DNA from: Lachnospiraceae bacterium
GTDB lineage: Bacteria > Bacillota > Clostridia > Lachnospirales > Lachnospiraceae
NCBI GenBank assembly: GCA_015057955.1
Contig: SVDE01000005.1
Coordinates: 1 to 49,554, forward strand
Direction of reading: 5' to 3'
Length of the DNA stretch: 49,554 nucleotides
Shown: piece by piece, positions 32,364-40,948 of the stretch
Layout of the letters: every line of letters starts with the position of its first letter
How positions within the stretch are numbered: the stretch's first letter is position 1
Program-made: the position numbers and the translations under genes
The notes under the pieces: model-generated
Told to the model about the DNA's origin: nothing
Databases searched by the model: none
Seen by the model: the letters and a program-made list of their open reading frames with translations, nothing else

Positions 32364-32561
32364 ATGAAGCTTACCGACAGCCGCTTTATTGAGGAACTGA
32401 TAATCTGCATAAAGGCTGATGAAGCTGTGGCGCTCAGTTTCGCCAGGCACCCTGACGCCTGGGCAGGTAAAGAGTATGCACGGCAGCAGGAGATGCGGCG
32501 CGCCATAGCCCGCAGTGTGCGTGCCGGAAAAAAAGCTGAAAGAAAAGATAATAATGTTTAA
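32364..32561 (+). CDS. Small basic protein of unknown function (65 aa)
   Basis: Not recognised. ATG 32364 is preceded by GGGAGAGGG. The product has a mixed helical start (MKLTDSRFIEELIICIKADE) and a strongly basic, Arg/Ala-rich C-terminus (about 45-65, MRRAIARSVRAGKKAER). No membrane helix or metal motif. It is divergent from the MATE operon and may depend on the region 32280-32360, where a short TCGCA/TGCGA inverted repeat is seen. It could be a small nucleic-acid-binding protein, but this is a guess. Its reality rests on the ribosome site and the charge pattern. Confidence 0.5.
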   Translation: MKLTDSRFIEELIICIKADEAVALSFARHPDAWAGKEYARQQEMRRAIARSVRAGKKAERKDNNV

Positions 32562-32892
32562 GTTTCGCTTAAGTTTTGCACTCTATCATTATGTCATAAA
32601 GAAGATCGCAATTGAATTCATCACTATCATAGCCCTTTCTTTTTCAGTATGCATCCCGGCCTTGCCGATCACGGCACACCCCCAGACCTGCCGGGAAGCA
32701 GTATTCTGTTTTCAGATAAGGGGAGACTCCACAGCATCAGGATGCTGGCATCAAGATGTCCATCCTGATGCCTGAAGTCTCTTAGTCAGACCGCTTAGCG
32801 GCAGTTTTCCCAGTCAGTAAAAAAAGGACTGACATAATCCTTAAACAGATGGTAGAATAGCTGACAGTCTGAATACCATCCGGAGGATAAAC
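32562..32892 (+). other. Non-coding stretch with structured segments
   Basis: No convincing gene is seen. Near its end, GCATCAGGATG (32734-32744) pairs with CATCCTGATGC (32761-32771), flanked by GAGACT (32723-32728) and AGTCTC (32776-32781), giving a long two-part hairpin. A smaller CCGC/GCGG stem follows near 32789, then GTCAGT/ACTGAC around 32813-32833. A promoter (32829-32858) for the next gene closes the region. A structured small RNA or attenuator is possible, but no known riboswitch class was recognised. Confidence 0.5.
32829..32858 (+). promoter_or_regulatory. Candidate promoter of the 85-aa gene
   Basis: CTGACA (32829-32834), 18-base spacer, TAGAAT (32853-32858). Predicted start near 32865, with GGAGG before the ATG at 32893. 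Confidence 0.55.
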
Positions 32893-33150
32893 ATGAGCTT
32901 CACAGTTTACTATAATAAGAATGAGAAACAGGATGTCAGGAACATCTACTGGCATGACACAGAGGCCTATGAGGAGATAAAGCTGCAGGATGTATGCACC
33001 GCGTACCGTGTGGACACCGGCCTTGCATTTGACAGCGAAGAAGAAGCCCAGGCCAAAGCAGATGAGCTGAATGCCGAAGAGGCTAAGCATCCTTTTGAGA
33101 ACAAAGGTGATGTCCTGCTTTGCTACTTTGTACAGGAAAGCGGGAAATAG
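32893..33150 (+). CDS. Small acidic protein of unknown function (85 aa)
   Basis: Not recognised. ATG 32893 follows GGAGGATAAAC. The product starts MSFTVYYNKNEKQDVRNIYW, then an acidic helix with SEEEAQAKADELNAEEAK (about 50-66), then a strand VLLCYFVQ. Likely cytosolic, without signal or metal motif apart from two single Cys residues. Convergent with the 86-aa gene at 33228-33488, sharing a terminator. Both are short and acidic with a similar mixed fold, but no sequence match between them is obvious. Confidence 0.75.
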   Translation: MSFTVYYNKNEKQDVRNIYWHDTEAYEEIKLQDVCTAYRVDTGLAFDSEEEAQAKADELNAEEAKHPFENKGDVLLCYFVQESGK

Positions 33151-33176
33151 GAACCGTCTTCAGAACAGAAAGCAAT

Positions 33177-33211
33177 AAAAAACCGCAGTCCGTCGGGCTG
33201 CGGTTTTATTA
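33177..33211. terminator. Bidirectional terminator between two small genes
   Basis: Stem 33179-33188 with 33198-33207, extended inward by three pairs, A-run on the left and T-rich on the right. It ends convergent genes 32893-33150 and 33228-33488. Confidence 0.88.
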
Positions 33212-33227
33212 TCAGACTTTTATGCCA

Positions 33228-33488
33228 TTACTCAACAGGAACAAACTTGAACGGGCTTCCGTCAGCATGACCTTTTGCGTCCTGGTCGCCTGCTGATACG
33301 ATCTCGTATGCCTTGCCGGTCTTTTCCGCGAACTTATTTACAGTCCTCTGAGCCTGCTCACAGGTAGGTGCGGTCTCAACGACCTCTCCGGTCTCGGCAT
33401 CCTTGATAAGGAATCCCTGTCCGTTGGCACCTGTAAAATAATGCTCATCTTTGACAAGCTGCTGTCTTACTGTCTCTACTTCTCTCAT
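33228..33488 (-). CDS. Small protein of unknown function (86 aa)
   Basis: Not recognised. ATG 33488 has GGAGGTTAAATTA upstream. The product has a phage-like or stress-like short fold: basic/acidic N-terminus, GANGQGFLIKDAETGEVVE (a beta-hairpin), a helix CEQAQRTVNKFAEKTGK, and a C-terminal KFVPVE. No membrane helix. A leader of about 60 bases separates it from the hom gene upstream (stop 33549), and it may be transcribed with the hom directon or separately. Confidence 0.75.
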   Translation of the reverse strand: MREVETVRQQLVKDEHYFTGANGQGFLIKDAETGEVVETAPTCEQAQRTVNKFAEKTGKAYEIVSAGDQDAKGHADGSPFKFVPVE

Positions 33489-33548
33489 TAATTTAACCTC
33501 CGTTTAAGTTTTCCCTTCTGTGATATTACTATATATCTGCGATTTAAG

Positions 33549-34853
33549 TCAAACATTATCATAAACTCTTATGACGCCTGATATTTCTTTAACCACTGAC
33601 ATTCCGCCCAGTATTTCAGTTGCGTCATTGAAGTTTTTCTCGGCAACCCTGTCTGTTATTATGACCAGTTCGGCAGTATCCCCGTTTCCCGATCTCTGGA
33701 CGACCTGGGAAATGCCTACGCCATTATTTCCAAGCACTCCCGCAATATTTGCAAGAACGCCGGGACGGTCCTTGGCCTGCATGCGGATAAAGAACTTGCT
33801 CTCACATTCGCTTATGTCCTTTACGCGCAGCTTTTTGTAGCAGTTGCGGCGCACACGCCCGCAGCAGTCAAACAGGATATCCCTGCATACATCGATTATG
33901 TCTCCCAACACAGCAGTTGCGGTCGGCATCTCACCGGCGCCTCTTCCGACAAGAGTAACATCATCCATTGCTTTTCCATGAAGAAATACAGCATTGAATG
34001 AACCGCCGACTCCCGCAAGCGAATGGTTCTGCGGGATGAGCATCGGATGGACCTTTACCTCTATGCCGCTGTCAGTATTTCTGGCAACGCCGAGGAGCTT
34101 GATCACATATCCGAATTCCCTTGCATATCTTATGTCATCAGCCGTGATCTTCGTGATGCCTTCAGTATAAACTTGTGAAAATACTACTTTGGTATGGAAA
34201 GCGTTCGAAGCCATGATCGCAACCTTGCGGCCTGCGTCAAGTCCTTCCACGTCTGCAGTGGGATCTGCCTCGGCATATCCGAGCTCGGTAGCCCGGGCAA
34301 GGGCATCCTCATAGCTCATGCCTGTCTCAGACATCTGGGTAAGGATGTAATTTGTGGTCCCGTTCACTATGCCCATTATCTCAGTGATCTCAGCGCCTGC
34401 AAGGCTCTGCTTGAGCGGTCTGATTATGGGGATAACTCCGGCGACAGCCGCTTCATAAAGAACGTCGGCGCTGTTCATGTTCGCCGCTTCCCCGATCTCT
34501 TCGCCATACTGTGCGAGCAGATCTTTGTTCGCAGTAACGACCTGTTTGCCTTTTGAGAGCGCTTCAAGCACATATGTCTTTGCGGGCTCGATGCCGCCCA
34601 TGAGCTCAACCACGATGTCTATGTCGTCATCGTTAACGATATCAGCCCAGTCAGATGTCAGCACTGCCCTGTCATACCCCGGTCTTTCCTTTGACGCGTC
34701 ACGTACCAGGACTTTTTTGACACAGATGTCAGCTCCTGCCTGCTGGCGGATCTCATCCTTCTGCCCTGACAGCAGCTTATAGACCCCGCCGCCTACTGTA
34801 CCCGCGCCGAGGATCGCTATGTTGATCACACTCTTTTCCTCATTCTTTCCCAT
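33549..34853 (-). CDS. hom: Homoserine dehydrogenase with C-terminal ACT domain
   Basis: NAD(P)H-dependent reduction of aspartate semialdehyde to homoserine, branch point to threonine and methionine. The Rossmann motif ILGAGTVGGGVYKLL is near 14-28; GIVNGTTNYILTQM and YAEADPTADVEGLDAGRK are the substrate-binding blocks; residues about 350-434 form an ACT domain (RPGVLANIAGVLGNNGVGIS), the feedback site for threonine. I choose ATG 34853 with AAGGAAG upstream; TTG 34874 is the alternative. Last clear member of a minus-strand directon starting at 43141. Confidence 0.95.
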   Translation of the reverse strand: MGKNEEKSVINIAILGAGTVGGGVYKLLSGQKDEIRQQAGADICVKKVLVRDASKERPGYDRAVLTSDWADIVNDDDIDIVVELMGGIEPAKTYVLEALSKGKQVVTANKDLLAQYGEEIGEAANMNSADVLYEAAVAGVIPIIRPLKQSLAGAEITEIMGIVNGTTNYILTQMSETGMSYEDALARATELGYAEADPTADVEGLDAGRKVAIMASNAFHTKVVFSQVYTEGITKITADDIRYAREFGYVIKLLGVARNTDSGIEVKVHPMLIPQNHSLAGVGGSFNAVFLHGKAMDDVTLVGRGAGEMPTATAVLGDIIDVCRDILFDCCGRVRRNCYKKLRVKDISECESKFFIRMQAKDRPGVLANIAGVLGNNGVGISQVVQRSGNGDTAELVIITDRVAEKNFNDATEILGGMSVVKEISGVIRVYDNV

Positions 34854-34870
34854 TATTCCAATCTTCCTTA

Positions 34871-35329
34871 TCAATCGTTAAATCTTGTTATATTTTCCTC
34901 ATTCAGTATGAAATCATATGTGTTTATGTCTTCGCGGAGAGTCCATCCCGCCTTATGCCAGAACTGGTTTCCGGCTTCGTTTCTCTTATAGGCGATGAGT
35001 GAGACCTTGTTGATGTGCTCCTCCTGAAGAGCGCGCATTGCGGCGACCGCCATCGTCTTTCCTATGCCCTGGCGTCTGAACTCCTTTTTGACGCAGACAT
35101 GGTAGAAGCAGGCCGTACGGCCGTCATGTCCCCCCAGGATAGTCCCTATTATCTGCCCGTCCTTTTCGGCAACGATGCTGGTCCCGGGATTTCTCCGGAT
35201 GAACGCTGCCACTCCCTCAGGAGAGTCATCTATCGAGCGGATGCCGAATCCGCTGATGGACATCCACAGGTCTTTGACCTGCGGATAGTCCTCTATTGTC
35301 ATTTTTCTGATGATTATTCCGTCAGTCAT
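34871..35329 (-). CDS. GNAT-family N-acetyltransferase
   Basis: 152 residues with the acetyl-CoA-binding motif RRQGIGKTMAVAAM (about 87-100) and the preceding strand ACFYHVCVKKEF, then the C-terminal KVSLIAYKRNEAGNQFWHKA block with the usual N and Y-region. Likely acetylates an amine of a small molecule or protein N-terminus; the substrate cannot be read. It lies between pgi and hom with 10-base and overlapping junctions, so it is part of the operon. Confidence 0.9.
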   Translation of the reverse strand: MTDGIIIRKMTIEDYPQVKDLWMSISGFGIRSIDDSPEGVAAFIRRNPGTSIVAEKDGQIIGTILGGHDGRTACFYHVCVKKEFRRQGIGKTMAVAAMRALQEEHINKVSLIAYKRNEAGNQFWHKAGWTLREDINTYDFILNEENITRFND

Positions 35330-35339
35330 CTTTTCCCCT

Positions 35340-36920
35340 TTAAATGCCGAGCAGGTCGCTGTACCCCTTCAGTGCCCCGTCAGTATCATGTGCCAGCACT
35401 TTCTTTGCCAGGACCTTTCCGAGCTGGACACCTTCCTGGTCAAAGCTGTTGAGGTTCCATGCAAACCCCTGGAACATGATCTTGTTCTCAAAATGTGCCA
35501 GAAGAGCTCCGAGCGCCTCCGGATTCAGTTCCTCTCCGATGATGATGCTGGAAGGACGTCCGCCGTCAAATCTCTTGTTAGGATTTTCATCGTCTTTTCC
35601 GCAGGCAAATGCGACTATCTGTGCCGCGACATTTGCGCAGAGTTTCTGCTGGCTTGTCGTTCCCTGGATCAGCGTGTCAGTTCCCATCTGGCTGTTTTTG
35701 AATCCTATGAACTGAAGAGGTACTATGTCCTTTCCCTGATGGAGCAGCTGATAGAATGAGTGCTGTCCGTTTGTACCCGGCTCGCCAAAGAGCACGGGGC
35801 CCGTCTTATAATCAACCGGTTCACCGAAGCGGTTCACTGACTTGCCGTTTGATTCCATGTCCGCCTGCTGGAGATGAGCAGGGAAACGGCTGAGCGCCTG
35901 TGAATAAGGCAGAACAGCTGTTGCCTCCATTCCCAGGACATTTCTCTCATATACACCGATCATGGCATCAATAAGTTCAGGATTCTTGTAGAAATCCGTT
36001 TCGTCAGAAAGCTTGTCTTCCGCGGCAGCTCCCGCGAGGAAGCGGGCAAATATGTCCGGTCCAAAGCAAAGTGAGAGCATGGCGCCGCCGACAGCTGAGG
36101 TTGATGAGTAACGCCCGCCGATATGGTCATCCATGAAGAACGCTGCAAGATAGTCACTGCTTGACGCCAGCGGTGAAGTCTCGCTGGTCACCGCGAGCAT
36201 GTGCTTTGAAGGATCGAGTCCTCTCTTCCGGAGAGCTTCTTTGACAAATGCTTCATTTGTAAGTGTCTCAAGAGTGGTTCCTGATTTGGAAACCAGAATG
36301 AACAGCGCGCGTGACACATTTATTGAGTCAAGGACTGCAGCCGCGTCATCCGGATCCACGTTGCTGATGAACTTAGCTTCCATCTTGAAGAAGCCATTCC
36401 TCTTTGCCCAGTTCTCAAGCGCTATGTACATCGCCCTCGGTCCGAGGTCGCTTCCGCCTATGCCGATCTGAACAACAGTGGTAAAAGTCTCTCCGGCAGC
36501 ATTTGTGATCTCACCGTCATGAACTTTTTTTGCGAAAGCAGCGATCTTCTCCTGCTCCCTTACATAGAATTCACGTTTATTTACGCCATCGGCGATCACA
36601 TCTCCTCCGAGCTGTCCGCGTGTCAGCTGATGAAGCACATGACGTTTTTCGCCGGTATTGATCATCGCGCCGTTATACAGTTCCCTGTACTTTTCAACAA
36701 GCTGCGCTTCCCCGGCAAGATCTGCAAGTGCTTCGAGCACTTCTTTATTTACCGCTTTTGCGGCATAGTTAAATACGAGTCCGCCTGCCATCGGTACAGA
36801 AAAGCTCTTTACTCTTTCCGCACCGTTCTCACCGCTCATTTCCACGGCCAGATCTACCTTTGCCAGTTCCTGAAGTTTTTTATAGGATCCGAGCTTATCA
36901 AGATTTTCCCATCTGATCAT
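35340..36920 (-). CDS. pgi: Glucose-6-phosphate isomerase
   Basis: Interconverts glucose-6-phosphate and fructose-6-phosphate in glycolysis. The 526-residue protein has the signatures VVQIGIGGSDLGPRAMYIAL (about 148-167), FILVSKSGTTLETLTNEAF (about 206-224) and FGEPGTNGQHSFYQLLHQG with the catalytic Glu and His region. It is longer than the 450-residue Bacillus enzyme and closer to the longer bacterial class. 19 bases from the upstream SpoIIE-type gene. It provides fructose-6-phosphate that the phosphoketolase at 45360 can also use. Confidence 0.97.
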   Translation of the reverse strand: MIRWENLDKLGSYKKLQELAKVDLAVEMSGENGAERVKSFSVPMAGGLVFNYAAKAVNKEVLEALADLAGEAQLVEKYRELYNGAMINTGEKRHVLHQLTRGQLGGDVIADGVNKREFYVREQEKIAAFAKKVHDGEITNAAGETFTTVVQIGIGGSDLGPRAMYIALENWAKRNGFFKMEAKFISNVDPDDAAAVLDSINVSRALFILVSKSGTTLETLTNEAFVKEALRKRGLDPSKHMLAVTSETSPLASSSDYLAAFFMDDHIGGRYSSTSAVGGAMLSLCFGPDIFARFLAGAAAEDKLSDETDFYKNPELIDAMIGVYERNVLGMEATAVLPYSQALSRFPAHLQQADMESNGKSVNRFGEPVDYKTGPVLFGEPGTNGQHSFYQLLHQGKDIVPLQFIGFKNSQMGTDTLIQGTTSQQKLCANVAAQIVAFACGKDDENPNKRFDGGRPSSIIIGEELNPEALGALLAHFENKIMFQGFAWNLNSFDQEGVQLGKVLAKKVLAHDTDGALKGYSDLLGI

Positions 36921-36939
36921 TTTTATTTCCTCATTTCAT

Positions 36940-38985
36940 TCAGTTTTTTATTTTCTTCGTAAGGACCAGTACATTCTTACTGTTTTCATACTTGTATTCC
37001 ACGCTGTCCATGGTATTTCTGACAATGTGCACACCAAGGCCGCCTATCTCCCGCTCATTTGCGGAAGTTGTTATGTCCGGAGCCGCATTCTGCAGCGGAT
37101 CAAAAGGCATTCCTCCATCTATGACCCTGATGATGACAGATCTCTTGTCCTCAAGCTGCCCTATCTGTATCTTCATGGAACCGGTATGTCCTTTGTACGC
37201 GTACATCGCTATATTGCTCGCTATCTCATCCAGTGCAACATCTATCTGAAGCTTTGGCTTCATTTCGCATCCGTACTCATCCAGTACAGCATCCGCAAAC
37301 GCCGTTATCGCGGGTATGTTCTCGATCTTTGCATCAACGACGATCTCGCGGTATTCTTCGTTTCCGCCGATGAACCTGAACGCGACCATTGTGATATCGT
37401 CAAACTGTTCGGCTTCTCCCTTAAACTCGTCAGTCTGCGCCTTTATGCCCTCGCACAGCTCCTGCATGCCGTCATAAATATGCTCATTGACATAATCCAG
37501 CAGCCTCTGATTGCCGTACAGTTCTTTGTCAGCATTGGTACTCTCGGTCACTCCGTCAGTATACAGGTACAGGATATCTCCGGGTTTGAGAGTCAGCTCC
37601 TGGCTCCTGTATTTTACTCCTTCCATTCCGGCAAGAACAAAGTCGTGCTTTCCTTTCAGGTATTCAAACTGTCCGTTGTGACTGATCAGCGGCGGGTTAT
37701 GTCCCGCATTTACATAGTCTACTTTGCCTGTGCTCAGCTCTATGATGCCCAGCCATCCGGTGACAAACAATCCGTAATCATTGCTCTCGCACATGAGCGC
37801 GTTTGCCCTTGTAAACACATCTCCTGCGCTCATGCCCAGCATGCCGTGGTCCTTGATCAGAGTCTTCGCTGTCACCATGAACAGTGCCGCGGGAACTCCC
37901 TTTCCGGAAACGTCAGCTATGACCAGCGCAAGATGATCGCTGTCTATCATAAAGAAATCATAAAAGTCTCCGCCCACCTCTTTCGCGGGATTCATGCTGG
38001 CGTACAGGTCAAAATCCGTCCGCTCAGGGAATGGCGGGAATATCTTCGGAAGGAGGTTTGCCTGAATGTCGGCCGCTACAGAAAGCTCGCCGCTTATCCT
38101 TCTGCCTTCACGCAGGGATTCAACCATCTCATTGATGCTGACGGCCACATCTCCGATCTCATCTTTTGTGTTCAGTTCCAGCTTATCTTCAGGAAGTTCA
38201 CCTCTTCCTATCCTTTGGAGGTAGTCCTCCATGTTTTCTATCAGTTTAGTGGATCTGTTCAGGAGGAGGTATATGCATGCGCCAACGATAAGGATTATGA
38301 TAACAACAAGGATGATGATGCTCCTTGTAGCTCTTGAAGCCGCAGCGCTAAGGGCTGCCATGCTCCTTCCCGCGACAATGACGCCAACCACTTCTCCGGC
38401 ATTATTCTTTAATGTCTTGTAATAACAGTATATCTGGCCGCCTGCAACATTTGCCGCGCCGGAGTACTCGCCATCTCTGTCCAGTACATCCGAAACCTTT
38501 TTATCAATGTATGTACCTACTATGGACTGGCCGTCCGGTCCTTTTGTTGTTCCCGCTATACGTATAAAGTGGCCCTGCTGATATCCTGTCTTTTTGTCGC
38601 CCGTCCATTCAAGGCCTTCATCGCCGCATTTCATGAATGTATATACAAAAGTGCCGCTCTTTGACTCCGCTTCATAAAACGGAGCGGTGTTGGCATTCTC
38701 TTCTGTGCCGTCTCCGATAAGAACTTCGCCTTTATACAGGGCACCGTCTTCAATGTGCCACTCGGATTCTTCCATCCCGCTTATTATGTCTTCAAGGTAA
38801 TTGATATCGGTCTTCAGTTTTGTCAATATAAGGTCTTCCACGGTTGTAATGTTGAACCGGGATACAATGATCAGTACCGCGATGACAATGATTATGCAGA
38901 AAACTACTACGGACAGAAAAAGTTTAGACCCCAGAGTCCTGAAGCTGAAAAACCGCTCTAACCTGCTTTCCTTTTTCTCTTTCAT
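36940..38985 (-). CDS. Membrane sensor with PP2C-type SpoIIE phosphatase and HATPase (RsbW-like) domain
   Basis: Signal-transduction protein of 681 residues. Order: membrane helix about 20-42, extracellular sensor domain (about 45-215), second helix about 220-245, HAMP about 245-300, SpoIIE phosphatase about 310-535 (AKEVGGDFYDFF, VIADVSGKGVPAALFM, YLYTDGVTES), then an anti-sigma-type kinase fold about 545-680 with N-box LDEIASNIAMYAY, VIDGGMPFDP and GGLGVHIVRNTMD. So one polypeptide has both the phosphatase and the kinase-like module of partner-switching systems. The anti-anti-sigma substrate is not in this window. Confidence 0.92.
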   Translation of the reverse strand: MKEKKESRLERFFSFRTLGSKLFLSVVVFCIIIVIAVLIIVSRFNITTVEDLILTKLKTDINYLEDIISGMEESEWHIEDGALYKGEVLIGDGTEENANTAPFYEAESKSGTFVYTFMKCGDEGLEWTGDKKTGYQQGHFIRIAGTTKGPDGQSIVGTYIDKKVSDVLDRDGEYSGAANVAGGQIYCYYKTLKNNAGEVVGVIVAGRSMAALSAAASRATRSIIILVVIIILIVGACIYLLLNRSTKLIENMEDYLQRIGRGELPEDKLELNTKDEIGDVAVSINEMVESLREGRRISGELSVAADIQANLLPKIFPPFPERTDFDLYASMNPAKEVGGDFYDFFMIDSDHLALVIADVSGKGVPAALFMVTAKTLIKDHGMLGMSAGDVFTRANALMCESNDYGLFVTGWLGIIELSTGKVDYVNAGHNPPLISHNGQFEYLKGKHDFVLAGMEGVKYRSQELTLKPGDILYLYTDGVTESTNADKELYGNQRLLDYVNEHIYDGMQELCEGIKAQTDEFKGEAEQFDDITMVAFRFIGGNEEYREIVVDAKIENIPAITAFADAVLDEYGCEMKPKLQIDVALDEIASNIAMYAYKGHTGSMKIQIGQLEDKRSVIIRVIDGGMPFDPLQNAAPDITTSANEREIGGLGVHIVRNTMDSVEYKYENSKNVLVLTKKIKN

Positions 38986-38997
38986 GACTTGCCCTTC

Positions 38998-39732
38998 CTA
39001 GACTACAAAGCCTCCGTCAGATGTTATTACCTGTCCTGTGATAAAGCCGGCTTTTTCCGATGCGATAAATGAAACAAGGTCCGCGATATCCTCCGGTTTT
39101 CCCAGTCTCCCGAGCGGGGTCTCGTCCGCAAGCGTATCCTTTACTCCCTCCGGGAGTTCGTCCAGCATGTCTGTATCTATCACTCCCGGCGCAATGCAAT
39201 TGACTCTTATGCCGGAAGGCGCCAGCTCATTTGCAAGCGACCGGGTGAATCCTATAAGTGCAGCTTTGGTGGCTGAATATGCGCTCTCGCAGGAAGCCCC
39301 GCGCAGGCCCCACATGCTCGAGATCGTGATGATACATCCCTTTTTCTCATGCAGCATGTGCGGTATGGCGCACTGGACAGTGTTGAAAGCTCCGTTCACA
39401 TTTACCTGGAAGAACCTGTCCCAGCGCTCTTTGGTTATGTCCTGTATCTGGACCTGCCCCGCGATCCCGGCGTTGCTCACAAGGAGATCAACTTCACCGA
39501 GATTTTCCCTTACGAAAGCGAACATGCGCTCAACAGCAGCACGGTCACTGACATCCGCCTGGAATGTGACAGCCCTGCTGCCCAGACCTCTTGCCAGTCC
39601 GGCAGTCTCTTCAGCCTTATCTTTTCTCTTTTCGTAATTAATGCAGACATCATACCCGTCTTCGGCCAGTTTCAAGGCGATCGCCCTTCCTATGCCGCGG
39701 GATGATCCCGTTACAAGCGCAACTTTACCCAT
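38998..39732 (-). CDS. SDR-family oxidoreductase, FabG-like
   Basis: Short-chain dehydrogenase of 244 residues. NAD(P) motif TGSSRGIGRAIA (about 8-19), LVSNAGIAG (about 86-94), catalytic Ser in ISSMWGLRG and YSATK (about 154-158), C-terminal PLGRLGKPEDIADLVSF and SDGGFVV, all typical of 3-oxoacyl-ACP reductase FabG. No other fatty-acid gene is near, so an alternative alcohol or ketone substrate is possible. It is 12 bases upstream of the SpoIIE-type gene and 15 bases after the flavodiiron gene. Confidence 0.9.
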   Translation of the reverse strand: MGKVALVTGSSRGIGRAIALKLAEDGYDVCINYEKRKDKAEETAGLARGLGSRAVTFQADVSDRAAVERMFAFVRENLGEVDLLVSNAGIAGQVQIQDITKERWDRFFQVNVNGAFNTVQCAIPHMLHEKKGCIITISSMWGLRGASCESAYSATKAALIGFTRSLANELAPSGIRVNCIAPGVIDTDMLDELPEGVKDTLADETPLGRLGKPEDIADLVSFIASEKAGFITGQVITSDGGFVV

Positions 39733-39747
39733 TTCCTGCAGTTTCCT

Positions 39748-40935
39748 TTATCCGATCAGTGCCGACACAAGTGCCGGTACAGCTGCCAGTGTTTCCTCAT
39801 CCGGATTCCAGAGTGACTTTATGTTTTCCTCAACTACGGTGAACCCGGCTTTTGACAGCTGCTCCTGAAGGATCTTCACGGACTCTCCGCTCCAGCCGTA
39901 GCATCCGAACGCCGCAGCCTTCTTGTTCCTGAATTTAAGCTGTCTGACAAACTCCATCCAGCCTGCGACACTTGAAAGGATGCCGTTGCAGACTGTGGGC
40001 GAGCCTACAGCAATGGCCTTTGACCTGAAGATCTCGGTCATGACCTCATTCTTGTCTGCCTTGGCAATGTTGAATACCTTAACTACAGTGTCGGGACTCT
40101 GAGTGTGTATCTCCTGCGCGATCCTGTGGGCGATCTGCGCTGTTCCTTCCCACATGGTATCGTATGCTATGGTGATCTGGTCTTCCTGATAAGCATTTGC
40201 CCAGACAGCATACTTTTCAACTATCTGCATCGGATCTTCTCTCCAGATGGCACCGTGTGAAGGAGCTATCATGTCAATGTCGAGTCCGAAGCCCTTGATC
40301 TCCTCAAGTTTCTTTGCAAGAACCTGGGCAAACGGGTTGAGGATATTGGCAAAATATTTCTCAGCCTCTTTATACAGCGTGCATCTGTCAGCCTTGTCAT
40401 TGAACAGCTCTGCCACCGCATAATGCTGTCCGAAAGCGTCATTGCTGAACAGGATGTTGTCACCGGTCATGTATGTTGCCATTGAATCCGGCCAATGGAG
40501 CATCCTCATCTCAATGAATACCAGCTCTTTGCCATTGCCTATGGAGATGCGGTCTCCGGTCTTTACCACATGAAGATCCCAGCCGCGCTTTCCGTACTGT
40601 CCCTCAAGACTCTTTACTGCATTTGCGGTGCAGTAGATCGGAGTTCCCGGGATCTCTTCCATCAATGCGACAAGTGAGCCCGAATGGTCGCATTCACCAT
40701 GGTTTGCCACTATGAAGTCGATCTTTTTCAGGTCTATCTCTTTTTTCAGGTTCTCTACGAAATCTTCCCTGTGCGGAGTCCATACAGTGTCAATGAGTAC
40801 CGTCTTTTCTTCCTCTATAAGGTAAGCATTCTGGCTTGAACCGTTCATTATGGAATAGTCGTCGCCGTGGAAGCTCTCCAGCTCCCAGTCAATATATCCT
40901 ACCCAACTGACATTTCCCTTAATATGTTTTCTCAT
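39748..40935 (-). CDS. Flavodiiron protein (A-type flavoprotein, O2/NO reductase)
   Basis: Cytosolic scavenger of oxygen or nitric oxide in anaerobes. The 395-residue protein has a metallo-beta-lactamase-like domain with the diiron ligand motif HGECDH near 79-84, later Asp in FSNDAFGQHYA and His in APSHG, followed by a flavodoxin domain (about 250-395, GSPTVCNGILSSVAGWMEF). It lacks a C-terminal rubredoxin or NAD(P)H oxidoreductase extension, so it needs a separate rubredoxin-type partner. Spacing of 13-15 bases to neighbours indicates an operon with cysK and the SDR. Confidence 0.94.
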   Translation of the reverse strand: MRKHIKGNVSWVGYIDWELESFHGDDYSIMNGSSQNAYLIEEEKTVLIDTVWTPHREDFVENLKKEIDLKKIDFIVANHGECDHSGSLVALMEEIPGTPIYCTANAVKSLEGQYGKRGWDLHVVKTGDRISIGNGKELVFIEMRMLHWPDSMATYMTGDNILFSNDAFGQHYAVAELFNDKADRCTLYKEAEKYFANILNPFAQVLAKKLEEIKGFGLDIDMIAPSHGAIWREDPMQIVEKYAVWANAYQEDQITIAYDTMWEGTAQIAHRIAQEIHTQSPDTVVKVFNIAKADKNEVMTEIFRSKAIAVGSPTVCNGILSSVAGWMEFVRQLKFRNKKAAAFGCYGWSGESVKILQEQLSKAGFTVVEENIKSLWNPDEETLAAVPALVSALIG

Positions 40936-40948
40936 TTTAGTCCTTTCC

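Noticed and set aside
32515-32775. 86-codon plus-strand frame in the gap after the 65-aa gene
   Set aside because: Overlaps the preceding gene, no ribosome site, C-terminal half is just the structured repeat region.
37027-38337. 436-codon plus-strand frame opposite the SpoIIE-type gene
   Set aside because: Composition is unlike neighbours, many Cys and Tyr, no ribosome site; the minus gene is certain.
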